Source of the DNA: an uncultured Dehalococcoidia bacterium
GTDB lineage: Bacteria > Chloroflexota > Dehalococcoidia > Lucifugimonadales > GCA-2712585
Assembly: GCA_951812825.1 (NCBI GenBank)
Contig: OX638324.1
Coordinates: forward strand, 68,977 to 132,976
DNA length: 64,000 nt
Direction: 5' to 3'
Shown here: piece after piece, positions 55,086 through 64,000 of the stretch
Layout: every line of letters starts with the position of its first letter
How positions within the stretch are numbered: position 1 is the stretch's first letter
Translations under genes and position numbers: made by a program
The notes under the pieces: generated by a model
Told to the model about the DNA's origin: nothing
The model's input: the letters and a program-made list of their open reading frames with translations, nothing else
Database searches by the model: none

Positions 55086-55817
55086 TTGCCTGAAAGCAGC
55101 AGAAGAAACAGGGCGAAGCGAAGCCGTCATTCGCCGAATCGGAGACGGCGCTCGTCGGAGCGGAGACAGTCCGTACAGACGGACATCGCCAAGCCCAGAA
55201 TCCGTCCGAGGACGTGGAAGAAGATTCGTAGGTGGGGCCTTTATGTGGTCCTGGTTACTGCTGCCTTGGCCATTATCGCCGGTATTCTCGTCGCCGACAT
55301 TGGCAACAGCATTTTTGGCGGCGGAGGCCCGGGGGATACGGGGACGGGCGAGCAGGTGGGCGAGCGGATAGCTCCCATGCCCGTCCTCTACAGGCCGAGC
55401 AACCACATAGCTCCGGGCAGCAGCTTCGATGGGGAGTATAACTCCACGCCGCCGACATCCGGTCCTCACTGGGATACAGGATGGGCGGGCTGCGGGTTCT
55501 TCGAGGAGGAGAGCCCGGACGAGCAGGTGGTGCACAACATGGAGCACGGACAGGTCATCATCAGCTATAACCTGTCTGACGGGGGCGAGATTGAGCGACT
55601 TGAGGGGATTGCGCGTGGTCTTCCCGGGCGCAGAAGCTGGATGATTATGCGTCCCTACTCCAAGATTGGCGAGGGGCGGATTGCCTTGACGGCCTGGGGC
55701 TGGAAGGACGAGTTCTCGGTATCAGAGTTGACGGAAGAGCGGGTGCAGAGCTTCTACGATGCCCACCGGAACAACTCCGGCGTGGAGTCGATACCCTGCG
55801 GCGGATACATGAACTAG
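55086..55817 (+). CDS. DUF3105 single-pass membrane protein
   Basis: A 243-residue protein with a very basic N-terminal cytoplasmic stretch (residues 1-48, many Arg), one membrane helix (about 49-71, WGLYVVLVTAALAIIAGILV), a Gly-rich linker, and a C-terminal DUF3105 domain: YNSTPPTSGPHWDTGW, then VVHNMEHGQVIISYN with conserved His residues. Cysteines at AGCGFF and IPCGGY could pair. Start TTG 55086 after GGGAG. No function is known for this domain; it lies between purC and purS without an obvious link. Confidence 0.85.
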   Translation: MPESSRRNRAKRSRHSPNRRRRSSERRQSVQTDIAKPRIRPRTWKKIRRWGLYVVLVTAALAIIAGILVADIGNSIFGGGGPGDTGTGEQVGERIAPMPVLYRPSNHIAPGSSFDGEYNSTPPTSGPHWDTGWAGCGFFEEESPDEQVVHNMEHGQVIISYNLSDGGEIERLEGIARGLPGRRSWMIMRPYSKIGEGRIALTAWGWKDEFSVSELTEERVQSFYDAHRNNSGVESIPCGGYMN

Positions 55818-55818
55818 C

Positions 55819-56073
55819 TTGAGATATCTGGCCCGCATCTTCGTGACGCTGAAGCCCACGGTGAACGATCCCCAGGGGGAGACGGTGCTGGCGGGCTTGA
55901 GGACGTTGGGATTCGAATCGGCCAAGAGCGTTCGGGCGGGAAAGTACTTTGAGATGCGGGTGGAGTCGGCCAGCCGGGAGGAGGCGGAAGAACAGGTGCG
56001 GGAGATGTGCGACCGGCTGTTGGCAAACCCGGTGATGGAGGAGTTTTCGTTTAGGTTAGTGGCGGAAGACTAG
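55819..56073 (+). CDS. purS: Phosphoribosylformylglycinamidine synthase subunit PurS
   Basis: Small subunit of the three-part FGAM synthase (PurS/PurQ/PurL), which moves ammonia between subunits. The 84-residue length and YLARIFVTLKPTVNDPQGET, then VLAGLRTLGFESAKSVRAGK fit PurS. Start is TTG 55819, one base after the DUF3105 stop, with no clear ribosome-binding site. purQ and purL are not downstream: the next gene is convergent hisB, and both stops share the CTAG at 56070-56073. Confidence 0.92.
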   Translation: MRYLARIFVTLKPTVNDPQGETVLAGLRTLGFESAKSVRAGKYFEMRVESASREEAEEQVREMCDRLLANPVMEEFSFRLVAED

Positions 56074-56669
56074 CTGTCTATGGTGCCCTTGGTGCTGGGG
56101 ACGCGGCCGGGGTTTCTGGGGTCAGGGGTCAGGGCGTGGCGGAGGGACTTGGCGAGGGCTTTGAATATCGCTTCCGCCTTGTGGTGGCCGTTCTTTCCAT
56201 CCAGGATTCGCACGTGGAGGTTGAGCTTGGCTTCCAGGGCGAAGGACTCAAGGAGATGGTCGACCATCTCGCCGGGGAGGGTCTCCACCATCTGACCTTC
56301 CAGGCCGGAGTTGACGACGGCATAGCCTCTGCCGCTCAGGTCGAGGGCTACCATTGCGAGGGTTTCATCCAGGGGGACGATGGCGTGGCCCATGCGGTGG
56401 ATGCCGGCGCCGCTGCCCATCGCCTCCCGAAAGGCACGGCCTAGACAGATGCCCGTGTCTTCGACGAGGTGATGCCAGCCGGTCTCCAGGTCTCCCTGGG
56501 CTTTCAGTGTTATGTCAATCAGGCCGTGGCGGCTCAGCTGGGCGATGAGGTGATCCAGCATTCCGTTGCCGGTGGAGACTTCGGAGTCACCCTGACCGTC
56601 GAGGTTGATGCTGACGCTTATCTGGGTCTCTCGGGTGGAGCGTTCGATGGTGGCTTTTCGGTGTTCCAT
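56070..56669 (-). CDS. hisB: Imidazoleglycerol-phosphate dehydratase
   Basis: Dehydrates imidazole glycerol phosphate; a monofunctional HisB without a phosphatase domain. Metal-binding motifs DHLIAQLSRHG, GWHHLVEDTG and DGKNGHHKAEAIFKALA are present. I chose ATG 56669 (MEHRKATIERST), three bases after the hisC stop codon start; a longer frame to 56741 lies inside hisC. Length 199, as usual. Last gene of the his series. Confidence 0.96.
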   Translation of the reverse strand: MEHRKATIERSTRETQISVSINLDGQGDSEVSTGNGMLDHLIAQLSRHGLIDITLKAQGDLETGWHHLVEDTGICLGRAFREAMGSGAGIHRMGHAIVPLDETLAMVALDLSGRGYAVVNSGLEGQMVETLPGEMVDHLLESFALEAKLNLHVRILDGKNGHHKAEAIFKALAKSLRHALTPDPRNPGRVPSTKGTIDS

Positions 56670-56670
56670 G

Positions 56671-57757
56671 TTAGCCACCCACCACTTCCCGGAGGGCCTG
56701 GACGAACCCGTCGGTTTCCTGGGGAAGTCCGACGCTGACACGGAGGCAGTCCTTCATTGCATCGTCGGCGTAGGCTCGAACGAAGACGCCCTTCCGGGCG
56801 AGGTCCTGGAAGATGCGCTCGCCCTGACCTTCGGGTAGTCGCATCATCATGAAGTTGGCCGCTGAGGGGATGGGGGTGACGCCGGGGATGTCCTCCAGGA
56901 GGGTGAACATTCTCTCCCGCTCCTCTACGACGGGACGTATGTAGCTCAGGAGAAGTTCCTGGTCATCGAGAGAAGCCATGAGGGCAAGCTCTGCCGCGCG
57001 ATTCATGTTGTAGGGGGGCTTAATTGTCATTATGAGGCGGGCGACTTCCGGGTCCATGGCGCCCAGGCCAACTCGCAGACCCGCTAAACCGGCCCACTTG
57101 CTGAAGGTGCGCAGGACAATGAGGTTGGGGTATTCGGAGAGGAGGGGCATAGCGGTCTGACCGCAGTATTCGTAATAGGCCTCGTCGACTACAACCATGA
57201 CAGGAAGCTCCAGGAGGCGACGGATGTCATCCTCGCGGGCGAGGTTGCCCGTAGGGTTGTTGGGATGGGCGAGGAAGATGATCTTGGAGCGTTCGTCTAG
57301 GGCAAGCTCGATGCTCTCTACGTCGAGGTTGAAGTTCTTGTCGCGTGACACGGGGACGACCTCTGCGCCCACCAGATGGGTGGAGAATCGGTACATGCCG
57401 AAGGTGGGCGTGGGCTCGATAATCTTGTCGCCTTTGCCGACGAAGAGGCGGATGATAAGGTCTATGAGTTCGTCGCTGCCGTTGCCGCAGACGATGGTTT
57501 CCGCGGGTGTGCCGGTGTATTCAGACAGGGCATGCCGCAGGACCGTCTGGTCAGGGTCGGGGTAGCGGTTGTACTGCTCGAAAGCGCCCAGGGCTTTGGC
57601 GACCTTGGGCGAGGGGCCGTAGGAGTTCTCGTTGCCGTTGAGCCGGATTATCTTTTCGGGAGGGATGCCGGCCTCGGAAGCCATGGCCTCCAGGGAGCGG
57701 ACGCCGTCGTAGCCTGCGGGGGCCCGCAGGTGGGGCAGGACGAGTTCTTTAACGTCC

Positions 57758-57765
<8 letters not shown>
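56671..57765 (-). CDS. hisC: Histidinol-phosphate aminotransferase
   Basis: PLP enzyme making histidinol phosphate. RLNGNENSYGPSPKVAKAL, NGSDELIDLIIRLFVG, HPNNPTGNLARE, and the PLP Lys in RTFSKWAGLAGLRVGLG match HisC. Length 364. Its ATG 57765 lies inside the end of hisD (8-base overlap). Confidence 0.95.
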
Positions 57766-59092
<1,327 letters not shown>

Positions 59093-59152
59093 GCAAAGGC
59101 TCCTTGGCCCGCAGCAGTGCCGCTTCTGTCAGGGCGATTCGCGTATGACGCT

Positions 59153-59908
59153 CTAAGTAACATCCAGGCGCTCTTTGATCTCTCTCGCCGCCTCGACTAC
59201 GGCGAACTCCCGGAAGTCGCGAATGCGATTGCTGGGCAGGCGATTGTAGACGCGTTTCAGGTTGTCGGCAGGGTCGGTGAGAAAATCATCCACCTCTTCC
59301 TCAACATGCGGGCTGTCCTTGTACATACGGCGGGCGAGGAAGTGGAGGCGTTCCCACGAGAAGGGGCGGGCGCAGAAGTGGGCAACCCACGCCTGCCAGC
59401 TGTTCAGGGTTTCGCCGTCGATGAAACCGACGCGCACGTAGCGGTCGGAGGCGTGGAGGCGCTTGATTATCGCGTCCATGCCGGGGGCTTCGCGGCGGGC
59501 GTTGCGGTCCATGTCCAGCTGCACGGCCCTGTCGTAGACGTTGGCCTTCATTTCGTCCGGGAAGAGGTCGCTGTTGCCAAAGAAGGGGCGGTAGACCTGG
59601 GTAATCCAGGTCTCGTCGGTGACGAGGTGGCTGAGATAGCCAGCGATGAAGGCGCGGGTAGCGGGACTGTTGCGGGCGGCTTCCGTCAGGTGCGGGTTGG
59701 AGTGGAAGAGCCCCTCCGTGCCCGTGCCGACCTTGTCAACGGAAAGGGGGGCGAAGTGGGTGTGGGAGCGTTTCCACTTGGTGCGGGCGCGGATGTCGGG
59801 GGTGGTGGAGCCGAGCAAGAAGCTGCCCAGGTTCGCGCGAATGGACTCGTCGTCCAAGGCGTCGAGGGTCTTCAGGGCGAAGCTGAAGTGGGTGGGAAGG
59901 TTCGGCAT
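59153..59908 (-). CDS. Zinc-dependent phospholipase C-like protein in the his operon
   Basis: A 251-residue helical protein. MPNLPTHFSFALKTLDAL, then GSFLLGSTTPDIRARTKWKR, HTHF and ATRAFIAGYLSHLVTDETWI give the His/Asp pattern of the zinc-dependent phospholipase C family (His after Thr, TPDI, HxH, GYLSHLxTDE). No signal peptide, so a secreted phospholipase is unlikely; the true substrate is unknown. It starts one base after the hisG stop and ends 60 bases before hisD, so it is transcribed with the his genes. Confidence 0.75.
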   Translation of the reverse strand: MPNLPTHFSFALKTLDALDDESIRANLGSFLLGSTTPDIRARTKWKRSHTHFAPLSVDKVGTGTEGLFHSNPHLTEAARNSPATRAFIAGYLSHLVTDETWITQVYRPFFGNSDLFPDEMKANVYDRAVQLDMDRNARREAPGMDAIIKRLHASDRYVRVGFIDGETLNSWQAWVAHFCARPFSWERLHFLARRMYKDSPHVEEEVDDFLTDPADNLKRVYNRLPSNRIRDFREFAVVEAAREIKERLDVT

Positions 59909-59909
59909 T

Positions 59910-60923
59910 TTAGTCGGTCAGCTGCGAGAGGAGGTTCTCATAGGTATGGCAGCGCTCCTTGAACATGTAGTCGACGCCCGAGGTGGAGATATCGGCGGCA
60001 CCAACGCTTCTGAGGTGGTCGATCATCTCCAGAAGGTTGTCCTGTTCGACCACCACGTTGACGGTGTACCAGCCTTCGCCGTCTACATTATACATCTTGG
60101 AGACAGTGGGGCCACGAAGGCCGGCGAGATGGGGCTGGGCGAGGACGCGGGAGGCGATTTCCTCGGGGGATTCGGCCCTGATGTTGGCGGAAAGCCGGTA
60201 GTGGGGGCGGGCTTGGAGGTAGCCTTCCAGCATCTGCAGAATGCGGCGGAGTTCCTGCAGGGCCTGGGAGTTCTTGCCGATGGTGGCTCTGTTGCCGATG
60301 AGACAGGCCTGGGAAACGAGGATACTGCCGTCTTCCAGGGGGCGCAGACGGTTCTCCTTGAGGGTCTCGCCTGTGGAGGTCAGGTCTGCAATAACGTCGG
60401 CGAAGTTGGCGGCGGGGGCGGCCTCAATGGTGCCGCCGGCGAGGACAAGGGTGAAATAGTTGATGCCGTTTTCCAGCAGGAATCGTTGGACCAGGTTGGG
60501 GTACTTGGTGGCGATACGGAGGCGACGGCCGTTGCGTCGGAAGTCGAGGGCTAGATCGGCGAGGTCGCTGAGTGTGGTAACGTCGAGCCAAGCGCTGGGC
60601 ACGGCCAAGACAAGTTCGCAGTGGCCGAAGCCCAAGTCGGGAATGATGACGATGCCATTGCCGGCCTCACGACGGCTTTCCAGGAAGCGGTCCAGGCCGG
60701 TGATGCCGATGTCGGCGCTGCCGTCCTCCACCTTGGAGGTGACGTCGCCGGTGCGCTGGAAGAGGACGGTGGTTGAGGCGAGCTTTGAGATTACGCCGGT
60801 GTACTTGCGGGCGCTGTGCCGCCGGACATCGAGATTGCAGGCGCTGAGGAAGTCGAGGGTGGACTCATAGAGAGCGCCGTCGCTGGGCAGGACGAAGCGG
60901 AGGCCGTTGCTGGAGGAGGTCAA
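59910..60923 (-). CDS. hisG: ATP phosphoribosyltransferase, long form
   Basis: First step of histidine synthesis, from ATP and PRPP. The catalytic domain has LRFVLPSDGALYESTLDFL, DIGITGLDRFLES, and the PRPP region ADVIADLTSTGETLKENRL. A C-terminal HisG_C domain (from about residue 255: YTVNVVVEQDNLLEMIDHLR) makes it the long, self-regulated form. Length 337, longer than the usual 290-300. Start TTG 60923 overlaps the hisZ-like stop by 4 bases. Confidence 0.93.
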   Translation of the reverse strand: MTSSSNGLRFVLPSDGALYESTLDFLSACNLDVRRHSARKYTGVISKLASTTVLFQRTGDVTSKVEDGSADIGITGLDRFLESRREAGNGIVIIPDLGFGHCELVLAVPSAWLDVTTLSDLADLALDFRRNGRRLRIATKYPNLVQRFLLENGINYFTLVLAGGTIEAAPAANFADVIADLTSTGETLKENRLRPLEDGSILVSQACLIGNRATIGKNSQALQELRRILQMLEGYLQARPHYRLSANIRAESPEEIASRVLAQPHLAGLRGPTVSKMYNVDGEGWYTVNVVVEQDNLLEMIDHLRSVGAADISTSGVDYMFKERCHTYENLLSQLTD

Positions 60924-62119
60924 CAGGGCGCTCCTTCTTCTCGCCGGTCCAGGAGCCGGTCAAGGTCGTAGGCGAATCCGAGGGCGGGCACATCTTTGGG
61001 GCTGCCCATGTTGCGGGCAAGACCGTCGTATCGGCCACCGCCGCCGAGGGAGACGCCGTTGCAGCCATCGATCAGTTCAAAGACGATGCCGGTATAGTAG
61101 GCGATGCCCCGGGCCATGCCCAGGTCCAGGGTGACGGATGCGCCGTCCAGGTCGGCGTCTGCCAGGAGGGTGGTGACGTTCGACAGGGGGTCCAGAGTTT
61201 GAGCATCGAAGCCTTCGGTGCGGAGCAGGTCTTCCGCCGATGCCAAGGCCGATGTGGGGGGACCCTGGATTGTTGCAAGTCTGGAAGCCACCGAGAGGGC
61301 CTGCTGCATCTTGCTCTGCTCTCCGGCGCCATGAGCCTTGCGCAGCAGCCGCTCCGCCACTTCCTCCGGGGTGCGTTGACCGAGGGAGGCGGGATCTTCC
61401 CGCTCAATCATGCCGGCTATGAGGCTGCGGGCTTCTTCTTCCTTGAGTCCGACGAGTTGGCCCATGACGCCGTTGTTTTCTCGTCCGTCGGTCATTAGAC
61501 GGAATTTTGAGGCGCGGTCCGTTACGTCCTGCAAGCCGTCGGCGCCGCTTCGGAGGGAGCTGACGTTATCCAGCAGGAAGACGCGGGCCCGCTCGGAGAG
61601 GGACATCTGGAGAGCGAGGCGGTTGTAGACGCCAAGATCGCCGAGGACGAGCTTGATGTTGCTGACGCCCAGGGCAGCGAGGCCCTGGCAGGCAAGGGTG
61701 AGGGCTTCGGCGTCGGCCTGCGGGTCGGCGGAGCCGATGAGCTCGATTCCTGCCTGGTGGAACTGACGGAATTCGTCGCCATCTCTGCGGTAGCGAAAAA
61801 CGGGGCCGCTGTATTGTACACGGAGGGGGAGTTGCTCCAGGCGATTCTCTTCCAGGCACCAGCGGAGAATGGAGGAGGTGAACTCCGGCCTCAGGCTGAC
61901 GGGATTGCCGCCGGGGTCAACGAAGGAGTAGATCTGGGAGGCCATCTCTCCCCCTCCTTTGCGGAGGAACATCTCCGTAGGTTCGAGGAAGGGGGTGTCA
62001 ATGGCGTGGTAGCCTTTGGCGGAGAAAAGGTCGGACAGGATCGCGTAGGCGCGGTTGAGGTTCTGCCTCGGACCTTTCTCCAGGTCACGGAAGCCTGGAA
62101 GTTTCTTAAGATTTTCCAT
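60920..62119 (-). CDS. hisZ: HisZ-like / HisRS-like protein without anticodon domain
   Basis: A class II synthetase-fold protein of 399 residues that ends after the catalytic core; the anticodon-binding domain of HisRS is absent. It keeps motif 2 (FRYRRDGDEFRQFHQAGIEL) and ARGIAYYTGIVFE. Motif 3 is GFAYDLDRL where HisRS has GFAxGxERL, as in HisZ. The length and position before hisG favour HisZ, the regulatory subunit for histidine synthesis, over a true synthetase. A truncated HisRS cannot be excluded. ATG 62119. Confidence 0.8.
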   Translation of the reverse strand: MENLKKLPGFRDLEKGPRQNLNRAYAILSDLFSAKGYHAIDTPFLEPTEMFLRKGGGEMASQIYSFVDPGGNPVSLRPEFTSSILRWCLEENRLEQLPLRVQYSGPVFRYRRDGDEFRQFHQAGIELIGSADPQADAEALTLACQGLAALGVSNIKLVLGDLGVYNRLALQMSLSERARVFLLDNVSSLRSGADGLQDVTDRASKFRLMTDGRENNGVMGQLVGLKEEEARSLIAGMIEREDPASLGQRTPEEVAERLLRKAHGAGEQSKMQQALSVASRLATIQGPPTSALASAEDLLRTEGFDAQTLDPLSNVTTLLADADLDGASVTLDLGMARGIAYYTGIVFELIDGCNGVSLGGGGRYDGLARNMGSPKDVPALGFAYDLDRLLDRREEGAPC

Positions 62120-62186
62120 AATTGGGAGGGATTGTATACCAGGGGTTTCCGCGCCTTCAAGCTGGGGGGTGCTCGCGGAACCAGGG

Positions 62187-62936
62187 TTACGGGTGGGCCA
62201 GGAGGCCGCCGTCCAGGTATACGGGCTGTCCAGTGGTGAAGTTACAGGCGTCGGAAGCCATGTAGACCACCAGGGGGGCTATCTCTTCGGCCAGTCCCCG
62301 CCGCTTGAGGGGGATGTATTTCTTCAGGTGGTCATTTGCAGTTTGGCCGTCGCCTTCGAGCCAGCCGATGCCGACGGCGTTGACTCGGATGCCCTGGCGG
62401 GCCCATTCCAGGCCAAGACCCCGGGTAAGCTGGAGCACGGCTCCCTGGGTGGCACAGAAGGCGGTGGAATTCCACAGGCCCCGTTCGGCCAAGCCGCTGA
62501 TTATGTTGACTATTCGTCCGCCTCCATTGGCTGTCATCTCTCGTCCAACGCGGTTGGCGAGTAGGTAGGCGGCGCCCACGTTGCGTCGCATCATCTCGTC
62601 CCACTCCTCCAACGTAACCTTGTCGAAGGGTTTGCCGAAGGAGGTGCGTGCGTTGTTGACGAGGATGTCCACTTTGCCCCAGATGGGAAGTAAGGCCTCC
62701 AGGGCTCGCTCCACGGAGGTGGGATCGGAGGGTTCGCCGAAGAGGCCGAGGGACTGACCATCCAGGGAAGCGACTTCCATCATGGCACCCTCGACCACTG
62801 GCTGGTGGGGGCCGAGGATGAAGACCTTGGCCCCGGCTTCTGCGAGGGCGCGGGCAAGGGTGGGAGTTATGCCGTCGCCTTCGCCAGCCAAGAAGGCGAC
62901 TTTGCCATCCAAACGGTACTCAGAGTTGACGGGCAT
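62187..62936 (-). CDS. Short-chain dehydrogenase homologue lacking the catalytic Tyr/Lys
   Basis: A 249-residue SDR-fold protein. It keeps ILVNNARTSFG (about residues 91-101), VNIISGLAERG with a Ser at 147, and the C-terminal GQPVYLDGGLLAHP. The usual YxxxK is FCATQ (Phe160, Gln164) and the TGxxxGIG cofactor turn is AGEGDGIT (17-24). It lies two bases from the next SDR gene and reads through toward hisZ. It may be non-catalytic or use other residues. Confidence 0.85.
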   Translation of the reverse strand: MPVNSEYRLDGKVAFLAGEGDGITPTLARALAEAGAKVFILGPHQPVVEGAMMEVASLDGQSLGLFGEPSDPTSVERALEALLPIWGKVDILVNNARTSFGKPFDKVTLEEWDEMMRRNVGAAYLLANRVGREMTANGGGRIVNIISGLAERGLWNSTAFCATQGAVLQLTRGLGLEWARQGIRVNAVGIGWLEGDGQTANDHLKKYIPLKRRGLAEEIAPLVVYMASDACNFTTGQPVYLDGGLLAHP

Positions 62937-62938
62937 GG

Positions 62939-63754
62939 TTACCTCCTCGATAGCTCTTCCAAGGGTATGGACGGGGCATATCCGGTGGGTGCGAAGCCTC
63001 CGGCGAGACCGCCGCTGTCGATGGTTATGTGCTCGCCGTTCATGTAGTTGGAGGCCGCGGAGGCCAGGAAGACGGCGATGGGGCCGATGTCGGCTGGGGT
63101 AGGGAATTCGCCGATTGGCACCCGATCGGCCATGCGAGGCAGGCTGCCTCCAAAGGATTCAGTGCCACGGGTGGGGATGAAGCCGGGACAGATGGTGTTT
63201 GCGGTAACGCCGTAGGGGCCCAGGCTGAGGGCGAGGGTACGGGTAAGCTGAATCATGCCGCCCTTGCCGGCAGTGTAGGTATACATGTTTCTGCCGCCGC
63301 GCAGGCCGTATCCGGAGGACACGTTGATGATCTTGCCGCTGCCCTGGGAGACCATGGCCCGGGCGACGGCGCGGGAGCAGTAGAACGCGCTGGTAAGGTT
63401 GGCGTCAATGCCGTAGTGCCACTCGTCGTCGGTCATGTCCCAGATGGGCGTGCGGGGCGCGCCAAGCTGGGCGGCGTTGTTGATGAGGACGTCCACCTTG
63501 CCGAATTCCTGCAGACAATGGCGGACCATGCCGTTGACTTGGCCCGAACGGGTAACGTCGGTGGGGATGGCGAGGGCGCGGCGGCCCATTTCGCGGACCT
63601 CCTCCGCCGTTTCTTCTATGGGGCCTGGCCTGCGGGACGCAACGACGATGTCGGAACCGGCGCGGGCGAGGGCTCGGACCATGGCGCGGCCCAGGCCGGT
63701 GCCTCCGCCGGTGACGATGGTGACCTTGCCATCCATTGAGTATCTATCCAGCAT
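62939..63754 (-). CDS. Short-chain dehydrogenase/reductase
   Basis: A classical SDR of 271 residues: VTGGGTGLGRAMVRALA (cofactor loop), VLINNAAQLG, INVSSGYGLRGG, and the active site YTAGKGG (Tyr-x-x-x-Lys). Close to the glucose/3-oxoacyl-ACP reductase groups, but the substrate cannot be named. GGAGG is four bases upstream of ATG 63754, which follows the birA stop directly. The C-terminal SDSGGLAGGFAPTGYAPS-like end is longer than usual. Confidence 0.9.
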   Translation of the reverse strand: MLDRYSMDGKVTIVTGGGTGLGRAMVRALARAGSDIVVASRRPGPIEETAEEVREMGRRALAIPTDVTRSGQVNGMVRHCLQEFGKVDVLINNAAQLGAPRTPIWDMTDDEWHYGIDANLTSAFYCSRAVARAMVSQGSGKIINVSSGYGLRGGRNMYTYTAGKGGMIQLTRTLALSLGPYGVTANTICPGFIPTRGTESFGGSLPRMADRVPIGEFPTPADIGPIAVFLASAASNYMNGEHITIDSGGLAGGFAPTGYAPSIPLEELSRR

Positions 63755-64000
63755 TTATCCTCCTGAGGGGGCGGGCATTCGCTCCGAAGTTTTGAGGGTT
63801 ACTTCTCCGGCGGAGAGGGTCAGCAAGGCACCGTTGTCTCGTCGCAGCAACAGGTGGCCCAGATCGTCTACGCCTTCCGCCGTGCCGGTGACCACGTCTG
63901 CGCCCCACTGCACTTCGACGCGCTTGCCGATGGTCTCTAGATAGTTGCTCCACTTCGGAACGGGGGACCGGCCATTTCTGAGGGCTACGTAGATTTCGTC
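63755..64000 (-). CDS. birA: Biotin-[acetyl-CoA carboxylase] ligase, C-terminal end
   Basis: The last 81 residues of a protein cut by the window edge. ETIGKRVEVQWGADVVTGTA, then VDDLGHLLLRRDNGALLTLS and AGEVTLK match the C-terminal SH3-like domain of BirA/biotin protein ligase, which attaches biotin to BCCP. Whether an N-terminal DNA-binding domain exists cannot be seen. Its TAA is next to the SDR ATG, so both are in one unit. Confidence 0.85.
   Translation of the reverse strand, partial: DEIYVALRNGRSPVPKWSNYLETIGKRVEVQWGADVVTGTAEGVDDLGHLLLRRDNGALLTLSAGEVTLKTSERMPAPSGG

Overview
The window is a dense, GC-rich bacterial chromosome segment with about 58 protein genes, almost all housekeeping. 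I saw no rRNA, tRNA, CRISPR array, transposase or prophage. Several features point to a Chloroflexota genome, probably Dehalococcoidia/SAR202-like: lipoproteins with long Pro/Thr/Ala linkers, an LL-diaminopimelate aminotransferase lysine route, archaeal-type phosphoglycerate mutase, eukaryote-like (type 2) IleRS, a Jag/YidC/YidD/RnpA/RpmH operon, frequent TTG starts and many short intergenic repeats. The taxon is my inference; no marker was searched.

Layout. 1-3297 (minus): secA (cut by the window edge) and prs. 3382-4668 (plus): purA. 4756-10375 (minus): rpsO-pnp-dapB-asd-dapA. 10408-14413 (plus): rsmI, then metG and a polyprenyl diphosphate synthase. 14423-19784 (minus): an unknown protein, tyrA, gmk, lipA, a small unknown protein and an amidohydrolase. 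19883-22717 (plus): a lone substrate-binding lipoprotein with its own promoter and terminator, then an isochorismatase-fold hydrolase. 22714-27578 (minus): an unknown protein and purF-purM-purH. 27612-31106 (minus): rpmH-rnpA-yidD-PQQ-propeller lipoprotein-yidC-jag. 31161-35908 (plus): tlyA, a PfkB-family kinase and ileS, overlapping head to tail. 35910-42056 (minus): dapF, dapL-like aminotransferase, hflX, rph and an HtrA-type lipoprotein protease. 42250-48309 (minus): tsaC, a degenerate prenyl-synthase homologue, pgk, apgM, tpiA, miaA. 48344-56073 (plus): guaA, purD, purE, a HAD phosphatase, purB, purC, a DUF3105 membrane protein, purS. 56070-64000 (minus): birA (cut by the window edge), two SDR proteins, hisZ-like, hisG, a phospholipase C-like protein, hisD, hisC, hisB.

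How the genes fit together. Three separate loci (purA, purFMH, guaA-purDEBCS) cover much of purine synthesis, and prs supplies PRPP to both purines and histidine. The dapA/dapB/dapL/dapF set gives lysine and diaminopimelate through the aminotransferase branch. pgk, apgM and tpiA are lower-glycolysis genes. secA, yidC, yidD and jag serve protein export and membrane insertion.

No single new defence or mobile system was found. The most interesting signals are: an IleRS with the altered GxHH signature; a 116-nt overlap in which the basic tail of YidC is written inside the jag reading frame; a prenyl-synthase homologue with both Asp-rich motifs broken; an SDR without its catalytic Tyr/Lys; a HisZ-like protein beside a long-form HisG; a phospholipase C-like protein inside the his operon; an attenuator-like leader on guaA; a palindrome sitting exactly in a promoter spacer; and several repeat families at gene borders, some of which supply coding sequence.
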